Assembly: GCF_964355755.1 (NCBI RefSeq)
Contig: NC_092678.1
Span: 13,056,922 to 13,116,921 of the forward strand
Direction of reading: 5' to 3'
DNA: 60,000 nt
Source of the DNA: Antedon mediterranea
Lineage: Eukaryota > Echinodermata > Crinoidea > Comatulida > Antedonidae
Shown here: one piece after another, positions 12,401-23,800 of the stretch
Layout: every line of letters starts with the position of its first letter
How positions within the stretch are numbered: the stretch's first letter is position 1
Program-made: the position numbers and the translations under genes
The notes under the pieces: generated by a model
What the model was told of the DNA's origin: nothing
Databases searched by the model: none
What the model saw: only the letters and a program-made list of their open reading frames with translations

Positions 12401-15400
12401 TCTAATAAATTCATCCTATTTCAGTCCGACAATCTAGCGGTGGTATATATCATAAATAAGAAAACCGCTAGAGATAACGTGCTACTACGTCTACTAAGAC
12501 GATTAATACTCTGCTGTCTAAATCACAACATTTATTTTAGAGCCCAACACATTCAGGGGGTCAAAAATGTTCTGGCTGATTGGTTATCTCGCTTCAAAAT
12601 CGACAAAGCTTTACAAACCTTTAAGCAGTTGGAAATTATTCCATCTGTCGTACCCTCCTCGTTTATTTATATTTAATTTATTTTAATTTTCCCCTTTTAC
12701 AAATAGTTATCCACTTTTTATTCATAGGACCTTCAACAAGGGATGATGACATTTTGTGGCCTTCACGTGCAAACTTGTCACAATCAGCTCGTCAATTAAT
12801 CAAAGCGTCCTTGTCAACTTCATCTCGTAAGGCTTATTTACGAAGTTGGGAATTACTCAATAGGTGGTCGGTAGATAAAAGAACTCTACCGCTACTTCCA
12901 ACCCATCTCTGTAACTTTATTGCATTTTTATTTGAGAAAGGGTACGCTCCAAGCACTATTCATTCTCACGTTTCGGCTATTTGTTTCATTCACAAAATTC
13001 ACAGCTTTCCTGACCCTTCCGATTCTTTTCTGGTTAAGAAAACTCTCCGCGGCATGCATGCTTCGGCAAATTCAAAAGACACACGCTTGCCTATTACAAT
13101 TGATATCCTTAGAAAATTAATCAGGGCCCTAGATACTACAGTTACGTCTAGAAAAATGAGAATGCTGTTGTCAGCATTTTTCTTAGTAGCATTTCAGGGT
13201 TTCATGCGAGTGGGCGAATTAGCGGCTCGTTCGGGTATGGAAGCAAAAGTGCTCCAACGCGATGATATTACATTCACTTCCACGGGTATGAACTTAACAT
13301 TACGCCATTCTAAGACTTCTACGGGAAAACCTCCGATCATTGTAAATATTACATCACAAACAAATAAGGCGTTTTGCCCTGTACACCACCTTCGGGTGTA
13401 TTTAGATTCCTTCGGTCATACGCACGGTCCTCTATTCCAACACATGAACGGTAAACCAGTGACACCACAATTCGTATCATCGTGCATTAAGACAGCAATT
13501 TCTTGTATTGGGTTAAACACTAATTTATACAAAGGCCATAGTTTTAGAATAGGAGCGGCTACGCACGCCGCAGGTCTTGGGCTGTCAGAGCATATAATTC
13601 AAAAGATGGGGCGTTGGTCCTCCGATGCCTTTAAAACCTATATACGGATACATTCCTTCAAAATCTAGTTTACCACATAAAACACGGCGTTTGGCCGAAC
13701 ATACCGAGCGTATGGCTCTTGATAATGAGTTTGTGGCTCTTGATAATGAGCGTGTGGCTCAAGAGTAAGGTCTTTTACATTAAAATAGACGTTTGTAACT
13801 TTGGTAGTTAACTAAGTACTGTATTAGTACTGGTATGTTAGATGATACTGTTTCGTTTTAAATTTCCTTGTCTTTTTTTTTTTCTTTCTTTCTTGGTTTT
13901 GTTTGGGTGCTCCCATTTCCAATGGGTTCTGGCCTTTTTGGCACCCACGATTATAAGCATGTATCATTATATCATTATATTTTATTTTATATTAATTTAA
14001 ACTACTGTGTTAACTACAGTTTTGATTTCAATGTTTATGTTTCTATTCGATCAATTATTATTATACATGTTTAACCTGTAATTTAAGGGCAGAGAGTGAA
14101 CCCACATTTCGTAGGGAAGATCAATTCTCTCGTAATTTTTATTGCTTCCCTACTTTGCGTCATTATCAAATAAAATGGCATTTGACACTAAACTTGTTTC
14201 GTATTTTTGTGAGAGCCAGTTGTCACAAAATAATTTCTTCCGAGTAAAAATACCAAAGGAAGAATCGTTTGTGTCAATGGGGTTCACTCTATTAGTATAG
14301 TTTATCGGTCAGTTTCCCATGACTTTATGTAAACTGTTTGGATGGGATGACCATGAAGCTACCGATTTATGATATCCTCAGGGTAGAATGGTATTCAAAG
14401 TATGACTGGTAAACTCATTAAATTCTAGGCGTGTGGTTTAATTCTGAAGCACGACATTCGCTTCATAACCGTCTCCGGACAAACATCGCATTTATTAAGT
14501 TTGCTGTATAAAATAATTTCCCGCCTCCACCCCTTACTCCACCGGTGTTATCGTACGGTGTTTTATAAGTTTGGCCTTTTTGGCACCCACGATTATAAGC
14601 ATGTATCATTATATCATTATATTTTATTTTATATTAATTTAAACTACTGTGTTAACTACAGTTTTGATTTCAATGTTTATGTTTCTATTCGATCAATTAT
14701 TATTATACATGTTTAACCTGTAATTTAAGGGCAGAGAGTGAACCCACATTTCGTAGGGAAGATCAATTCTCTCGTAATTTTTATTGCTTCCCTACTTTGC
14801 GTCATTATCAAATAAAATGGCATTTGACACTAAACTTGTTTCGTATTTTTGTGAGAGCCAGTTGTCACAAATAGTATTCTGCAAAACACAAATGAAATTC
14901 TTGTTGAGTCTAGACAATTTTATAAAAACCTTTATTCCTCAAACCACAATACAGATGATGAAAAAAATATTGTAAAACTTCTTAAAACTATGAATACATT
15001 ACCAACATTAACAAAAGAACAACAAAATAAAATTGAAGGGCCAATTACTTATAACGAACTTTTAGTGGCTCTTAAGAGGTCACAAAATGGAAAGTCACCT
15101 GGTATTGACGGCTTTAGCTATGAGTTTTTTAAGTTCTTTTTTGCGGATTTAGTTTACTATCTTTTGAGAGCTATTAACGAGTCGTATAACTCAGGTCAAC
15201 TGTCAACTTCCCAAAAGTCAGGAATAATTACTTTACTCCCTAAGAGGGATAAACCCAGAGAGTATCTAAAAAACTGGAGACCTATTACCCTGTTAAGTGT
15301 CACTTATAAACTTGTTTCGTCATGCATTGCAGAACGAATAAAATCGGTCCTTGATATATTAATTAGTGAACAACAGAAAGGATTTATTAATGGGAGATAT

Positions 15401-17858
15401 ATAGGCGAAAATACAAGACTTATGTATGATGTTATTCAAATTTGTGAAAAGAAGAAAATCCCTGGTCTGCTTTTACTGATAGACTTTGAAAAAGCGTTCG
15501 ACTGCATTTCTCACACATTTGTTAACTGCGTTCTTAAACATTTTAACTTCGGACAATCCATTCAAAAATGGGTGAAAGTACTATATAAAGATGCAAGATC
15601 CTCAGTTCTTGTCAATGGCTTTCTCTCCGAATCATTCTTAATCGAAAGAGGATGTAGACAAGGGGATGGGCTGAGTCCATACCTGTTTCTTCTGTGCGCA
15701 GAAATTTTATCCTCAATGATATCTGAAAATAAACAAATTAAAGGAATATCAATTGCAAATCATGAGTATCGATTATCTCAGTATGCGGACGACACTGTAT
15801 TGTTTCTTGACGGTAAAGAGAAGTCAATGCACGAAGCATTTAAGACTCTCGACGTATTTTCCAAAATTTCCGGGCTAAAAGTGAATGTGAACAAAACAAA
15901 TGCAGTCTGGGTTGGCTCTTTTAAAGACCGAGGTGACTCAATATGCGAAAACTATAATATAAAATGGATCAAACATGGAGAACCCTTTGAATCATTGGGT
16001 ATTCGGTTCAGTACAAATTTAAATAAAATGGTAGATTTGAACTATGAAGACGTATATAAATCAATTAAAAATACAATGAGACATTGGTCAAAAATAAACT
16101 TAACTGTTTTGGGAAGAATCACGGTAGTGAAGTCTTTATTACTGTCCAAACTTACCTATATCCTTTCGACATTACCCGATCCCCCTGAAAATGTAATAAA
16201 ATCACTTAAGTCAGAACTATATCGTTTCATATGGAAAGGGGTGGATAGAATATCCAGAGATCAACTTATACAAGAAAATAAATTTGGAGGCTTACGAATG
16301 GTCGATATAAACGCATATATTCAATCGGTAAAAATCACGTGGGTTAGACGGTTAGTAACGTCCAATGAGACGGGATGGGCTCTTTTAGTTCCACTCGTGT
16401 TGAATATTCATAAAACTTGGCTCATAGAAGGCGGATCATCGAAATTAATCAAATTAGCGAAGGTTAAGCCTTACAATGCATTTTGGCTGGATGTAATAAA
16501 GGCGTGGTGCGTATTTGTGAAACACAACACTCCTATGAGCACCGAATCGATATGTAGACAAACACTCTGGATGAATGATAATATTAAAGTCGGCGGAGAA
16601 AGTATCTATTATAAAAACTGGAGTAATCATGGGGTGAATTTTATAAATGATTTAGTTGATAGACATGGAATAACTCCATTAAAACAACTTAGTAAACGTC
16701 ATAATCTTAACATCAACTTTCTTCAATATGAAGGCCTAATACATGCGGTCAGACAACATACGTCTTTATATCAAATTTCTCCAAAAGGAAAAATAAATAG
16801 CCCACTACTACCTTTTAACCTTAGCGTAGTAATAAAAAATAAAAAAGGATCAAAGCTAATTTATAATACTCTAATCAACTCTAGAAAAAAACAATCGAAA
16901 GCTAAAATTAAGTGGGAGAAGGCATTGGATACTTTATATGTTGATAAAGAGTGGGAAATTATTAATACCATGTTTTTCTCACTTACTATGTCCACACCAC
17001 TAATCTGGTTTCAATATAAAATTATGCATAGAATTTTAGGTAATAACTCCTTTTTGTATAAAATTGGGAAAATTGACTCACCTTTATGTGCTTTATGTAA
17101 AGCAGAAACAGAAACCTTAATACATATTTTTGCACAATGCTGTGAAATTAAAATATTTTGGAGAAAGATTAAACAATGGTTGAAATCATATTTTAATATA
17201 AATGTAATTATCAACCCCGAATTATGCCTTTTTGGAGTTAGAAAAAAACCATTTAAAGCCCTAAATACTATTTTACTAATTTGTCGACACTACATATATA
17301 GCTGTAAAATGAGAAAAATTAAGCCCAATATTGTTCGATTCGTGAATGAGATTAAGTTACACGTTAAACAAGAAGAATTTATTTTGAAAACCAAAGGGGA
17401 GCATCATACTTACTTAAACAAATGGAGTCCTTTCTTGGAAAAACATGAACTTATTGACTGGTAACTTTGCATTAAAAAAAAAAGGACTTAGTACTGTTTT
17501 TTATAATATGTTTTTTAATCCTGAATTATTTATACACTTTTATGATCTGTTTATTTAGTAAGTTATAACTATATATTTGAATAAGAAAGTTTTATGTTTA
17601 ATTAAATTATTTAGTTGAAATATGTTATAAAAAAAAAAATTGACAACAAATTATTTATAGACTTTGTTTTTAAGAAAAAAGAAAAAGTAGATTTATATTT
17701 ATTACATCATGAAATTATTTATAGTTTGTTCTTAAGAGAAATGTATATTATATATTATTATTATTTAAAAAGTGTTATTATTTATATTGTGTATTACTAT
17801 TAATAAGAAAGTGTTATTATTTTAAGCTATTTTTTAAATTTAAATATGAAAGTGTTCA

Positions 17859-17895
<37 letters not shown>

Positions 17896-20800
17896 GTAAA
17901 ACATTTACGATTTAATACTTTGTTAAAACTCTCACTGTCATTGTCGATTGAAATAGTAAAGTACATGTAACGATACACCACTACGTACGTTTATATATTT
18001 TTAAATAATTAATTAATACAAACGTTGAGAAGCAACTGTCAGTAATAACGTTTATTTATTTGTATATTATATGTTTATAATCTAACAGTAGGGCCTACCC
18101 ACACTCACAGTAATAAAGTTTATTTGTATATTTGTTTATATTATATCTAACAGTACCAACACTCACAGTAAGAAATTTGCGATTCAAATTGCGATCAAAA
18201 GTGGTTAATACCTTAACAGTATTGTACAGCATTGCAATACTATTATGTTTATTCTCCAAGGGGGCCCATAAATCTAAATCTATACCTCTATGGTTAAACC
18301 AAATAATTTGGAATGTTCCATTCATCACAAATCAATACATTTGTAAAAACGTATATTACATGTATCAAAATAGCATTTTTTTTAAAGAAAATCGGCCTGT
18401 CTTCAACATTATGATGCTGTACTCGAACTGTTCAACCGGTTTTCAGCTATTAAAAACAATTATCGTAGGAGGAGATAGGAAAATGCGAAGTGTCCTCGTA
18501 TTATTGTGTGCGGGTATTTTTCAAATTGACATCCATTAGGCAGTGTATACCACGATCGGAAAACACCCCTATTTGGGGAAAATCGTTGAACCTAAATTCG
18601 TTTTAATCGTCAATAACTAATTATCAAACTCAATTCAATTAGTAAACAGGGTTACATCAGGTGGTTTAAATGAGTACCGAAAGTACGAACCAACTTTATA
18701 TACCATCGAGTAAACATTCTAGAAATAACGCATGATTTACCGATTTTTGCCCTTACGTAAATTTATATATAGATACTTACATGCGTTATACTGTTTATTT
18801 ACGTTTTTTACACAGGAAACTCCTTTGGTTCAAGTTATTCTGGTATTGTACCGGCAAATATTCCTATTAGTAGTGGTGGAAGTTATAGCGGTAGGTTCCA
18901 AGCACGTCTGACAGTATGCAATATAATAATGAAGGGAAAGTTATTTCACATCAAATAAACAAATTCAAACATTCATTTTCTGCCGATGCTATAAATATAA
19001 TATTATCCTTGTATTTATTTATTTTTTTAAACAGTAAAAATAGTAAACAATAACATTATTTTACTCAATAATATGTTTCTAATGTGAAAAGCAACAGCAT
19101 TAGAAATCATTAATTACCGAAGTAATCTTTTTGAGACGTTAATTCTATGAACTATTACGATTTAACTTTAAAGACATTTAGGTAAACTCATTCTTCAAAA
19201 TACGTCTATTTTTATGTTACAGTTCAAAAAACAAAGGGGACTAGGCCTACACATAGTGAACGTTTTCAAAATTTCATGAGTGGGGCTGGAGGTAAGTTAT
19301 AGAAGACAAAACCATACCTGATTTTCAAAGAATTAACTAGTACTAGAGGGTGAGCTCGCTTCGCTCGCTCCCCCTCTAGGAAGTGTAGAAGATGGTTCTC
19401 GGAATGATAAAAATGTTCTCCTTGTACGTTTTCTGTCGGTTACCATTATTAAAAATGCTTGACATTCGTAAAACTAAACTACTCTGTTTCACAGTGTTTT
19501 AGAGGGAGGTGCTTATTCGAGGGATATATGTTAATTTGTTTAGTTTTAATAATAATTATGGTAAAATTTATAATAAAATGAAATCCTCTAATAGATATGA
19601 AAAGTAGTAAAAAAGAATAACAAATGCTTGGTAAATTGTAGATAACAGTGCGATGAATTCTACTACAAATAGTATAATGATTATCATTCAAAGTGATGTT
19701 TTATGGGGAGAGGCGTTTATTCAAATAAATACTATCCTAATAATTATTAATACATTATTTAATTTAAACATCTTTTGAAACTAACTGCCGTGGCAGAGTG
19801 GCCCAAGAAAGAAGACACTACGGCTTGCAACATGGGCAGATATCTCGGTCCTAACGGGACACAGATAGCCTACAAAAAACAAAAAAAACAAAATTCAATA
19901 TCTTCCTAAGATAGAAATATTGAAAAATAGCGTCGATGTGAAAATTAATGTTATCAAATCTACGTTTCGCGGTACATCTATTTTTTGTATTGCTTAATGT
20001 AGGCTAATTGTATCCAATCATTTTCTGGTATTAGTCGTCAGTCCTCCTCGAATAGAATATCTTTTAGCAGGTCCCGGTAAGTTAACCTCTCAACTAATTC
20101 ACTGTTATCTACTTATAACGCCTAAAGTGCCATTTTTCAAATGTTAGATAAAATATTTGTATGATTTTGATTTAGTATCAAAGTTTCACAGTGTAATATT
20201 CTCGCACACACAAACACTGTTTATGATTCATTATACACATATAGATGCCTTTCTAATGTCATCTTTTAAAGATTTTGTTTCTAAAGTAATACTAATAAAA
20301 AAGGACGCAGCCACATTATATAAGTATGGCATTGATATTGCATTAATTGAATTAGCATGCGTTGTGATTCACAGCTCCAACAATATTTTCTTTTCTTTTC
20401 AGCATTTCTACTATCTAACTTCGAAACGAGTAAGTTCTTTTTCTATTCATTTCAAGTTGAAAGAAAATGCAACACAATTTGTTTTAAGTTAAGCGACAAA
20501 AAGTAGGGCCTATAATAAACATTATGAATTTGAATTACTGTCTTTAGTCCTAGATAATAAGATGTTTTTTTTAAATTTACTAATTACTATGATTAGCCTT
20601 TCTGTATAATATATTAACTATTAGGAACGAAAAGAACATTTCTTGGAGTCAAACTATTACAACTTGTGTGATGATATTCAGTTGTTTATTATATTATGAT
20701 AGGCCTACTCTGTTTTAAATATATGTATATAATTTGTACATTTATATATTTGTTTGCACTGATGAAGGGCTAGTGTTGCCCGAAAGCTCTGTTAACTTTT

Positions 20801-23800
20801 CTGGCTGTTTTACTTCTCGTTTTGATTTAGCTTTTCGCTTTTATTTTGTATCTCCATTGAGATCCAGCCACTGATACCCACAGCATTGTCATTTTTTCAG
20901 TAATTTGCCTTTGGATTTATATATTTTTGTATACATCATTTTCTCTAATTTATATGTTACAATGTTTTAAAGTAGTTGCAGTAAATTACCATTTGCTTAT
21001 ACGATACTGTATATACATACATTATTTATTTTGATTTTATAAAACCATTCATTTAAAAAAAAAGTGTATCAAAATATAATGATATTTTAAATAACGATAA
21101 ACATTGTAAAAAGGTACTTAATGACAATGGTCATTATTCTATTTCTGTTATAATTAACTATACTTTTATTATTTTAGCTACTAGAGAGCAGACAACACAA
21201 GTAACTAGTAAGTTATCATCGTTACTACAACCAATTCTCGTACGGTACGGTACCGTATCTAGAGACAATACATGGAACCTGTGGTTTCTTCTAAACTGAC
21301 TCTACAATCGTACTCCAGCTAATAATAATAATAATATTCGTGCTTCGCGCTTATTGCACAATCCTTTTAAGCGCTTCACATGATTACTCCGGTCATTTTT
21401 TCGGATCAAACACGTATGGAAATATACTCCCATATTGCAACTAGTAATCAGCGCAGAGTTGTGTTTTTACCTAATGGGATACCTAATAATACACCTGGGT
21501 GGAGAAAGAAACGTAAGTAAAATGTCTTGTCTGAGGACAACGCGGCGATTTGAACTCACGATCCAACTTGCTATATACACTACGCCACACGCCCTCTGTA
21601 AATGTTTTGAAAACGCAAGGCAGTTATTGGACTGAATTTTTAGTATTTCGACTTAGCTCCTAATCATCAATAACAAATATCAATAACACGTAATGAATCT
21701 AAATCTAAATATATTTAGATTTAGATTCATTACGTGTTATTGATATTTGTGCGTTATGGATGTCCATGTTACAGTCACCTGACATGAAACAGTCCCATCG
21801 CTTATTGTCTCTGGACGAAGAAGTACTTTATGAAAATCGCCTGACTAGTGTAAATAAAAAAAATTGCACATTCATGTTCTTGTTATCTCGAATGTATAAG
21901 ATGTAATGTTTTAAGTATAAGTAACTATTTAATGTTAAGACAAAAATACATTTTGATAATAATAGATAATTATAATTATTATATTAATTAATACCATATC
22001 TAAAACATCTGTTTTATTTACTTTACTGTATATAGCAACAAGACCTACAACTCTAGGAACTAGTAAGTTAACAGTTTTATACCTTTTATTAACATATAGT
22101 TCGTCACAGTACGGTACAGTATCACATTTATAACATTAATTCAAATTAGTGACGTTTCCGGTATACTTAATACCGTAACGAATGTTTATGGATTGAAATG
22201 GTAAAATGGTGAAAGGCATGAGTCGAAAAGTTAAAATTCGCTTGCGTTGCGGCTCATGTCCTTCCGTTGTGATCTATTCGGAACCAAGCTTTATAAATAG
22301 TTAGTATGTTGTTTCAATAAAGGTATATTGTCCCGCTGGACAATTATGTTTTTGTAGAATATGCCATTACATAGTGAAACTTAAAATGCACTCCTATTCG
22401 ATACCATCTAGCTCCGCGTCCCTTTTTAATATACATGTTATTGTTTGTATTTAATGTTAGGCAGACTGTTTAGATGTTTAAATCTTTATGACACTATTGT
22501 GTCTTTTGGCAAGTTTGTGATACAGTATGGTGATATGAGATTCCGTTTTATTTTCTGTTTTGTTGTCTTGGCAAATTTGTTTTTCCTGATATATTCATTT
22601 TTTTCTTCACTTAAGAGTATGAAACAATAATGTTTATGGAACGCGCTTTATAAATATATTTAAATTAACAATGTCACCTAACAAATCGGATCGGAAAAAA
22701 AATATATTTACCTAAAAAAATCGAATTAAAAGCAAAACAAAAGTCGAATTAGCTTCCAGTTAATTATTGTTATTTTGTGTTATTAAGTAAATCATTAAAC
22801 CACAAAATGGCCTATTCAAAATCAGATTGTATTAATATTTAAACAATGTCGCATGACACTTTGTTAAAAGGTCGAATGGAACAAAAAATGCATTTACCTA
22901 CAAACATGACATTTAAAGCAAAACAGTCGGATTGGCTGCCGGTTTAATTTATTGTTTATTTTTTGTTATTAAGTGAAGACATAATTAAGGAAGTGTTTGA
23001 ACTTATTAAACTACAAAATGGTATATTCAAAATCTGATTTTATTAATCTTCCTTTATTTGAATGAAATGCATTCGTAAGTGGTAATCCAATGATAAGTAC
23101 ATGCATGCATTTTTACACAACTTTATTTATTACTTTAGCAACCAGCCAGCCAACACAAAGAGACAGAACCAGTAAGCGAAGTTTTATTTATTTAATTTAT
23201 TTTTAGTAAACTATTTTCTTAAAACATGCTGGCCTTTCATGCCTTTTTGTTATTTTATAGGTTTCGAGTTCCTTTTTTGTATGGAATTCATAATATTTAT
23301 GCCTGTATACTAAATATTGTAAATTAGTGAGTAAACATTGTAGAAACAACATTTTTTCAAGAAACTTCAATGTAATCAATGATTGATATACTAACGGTAT
23401 AATAACAAATGTACACTTTTAAAATGTCATGGTACCTTCTCTTCTTATTATTGAGTATTGTTTGAAATAATTTACTTTCTCAGGCGTTGGTGTTACACAC
23501 TATTTGGTTAGATCACCTGATTATGGCTTATTCGTTTGTTTCAATATTGAAGGCTACCCAGGCGATGTTTATCGTTTGATTCAAGATCCTAAACAAGGTG
23601 TGTTAAATTCATAAACTAAACTCATTGAAGCATATATAGGAAAGCCTATTTGTAACATACTAATTCATCATGATGTAGTGTAAGTAGTGACATACTGTAT
23701 ATCTGACCTGTAATGATATCTCGGTCTGGTATATTCTGAAAATTCCTTTTTATCTTATTTTATTATTCATTACCTTTAACATTACCGCATAGATATCACT

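Larger units (their letters stand above)
11881..14871 (+). mobile_element. DIRS/Ngaro/PAT-type tyrosine-recombinase retroelement, internally deleted, 2,991 bp
   Basis: Organised as A1 (11881-12164), internal region, B1 (13930-14229), A2 (14230-14513), 58-bp spacer, B2 (14572-14871): the split direct repeats of Ngaro/PAT-type elements. It encodes RNase H and a tyrosine recombinase but has no reverse transcriptase or gag. No target duplication; only a short A run is shared at the ends. Removing 2,991 bp (997 codons) restores LINE ORF2. Confidence 0.9.
8860..17888 (+). mobile_element. Full-length L1/Tx1-type LINE, itself split by a DIRS/Ngaro-like element
   Basis: Flanked by a 13-bp target duplication AAATACAGTAAAA (8847-8859 and 17889-17901; the leading A residues merge with the poly(A) tail). 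The uninterrupted Helitron copy at 43604-44870 shows the empty site. The LINE has a ~197-bp 5' UTR, ORF1, a middle ORF, ORF2, a 3' UTR and a poly(A) tail of about 30 with AATAAA at 17859. Without the 2,991-bp insertion its length is about 6.0 kb. Confidence 0.92.
8473..18773 (-). mobile_element. Non-autonomous Helitron, copy 1, split by a LINE
   Basis: On the minus strand the element starts TCTATATATAAATTTACG and ends in CTAG, preceded by a hairpin (ATGGTACGC ... GCGTGCCAT). It sits between A and T with no target duplication. Without the LINE (8860-17901) it is about 1,259 bp and is near-identical to the uninterrupted copy at 43604-44870. No Rep/helicase coding. It fills almost all of ITIH intron 10. 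Confidence 0.9.

Noticed and set aside
18132-18539. 135-codon ORF
   Set aside because: Lies inside the non-autonomous Helitron; the other copy (43604-44870) does not keep this frame and there is no family motif.
19785-19860. tRNA-like sequence starting GCCGTGGCAGAGTGGCCC
   Set aside because: An A-box-like start is present, but there is no convincing B box (GGTCCTAACGG) or closing acceptor stem; at most a decayed SINE head.
20157-20492. 111-codon ORF overlapping ITIH exon 14
   Set aside because: Read-through of intron 13 into exon 14 and beyond; the exon-14 reading is explained by splicing.
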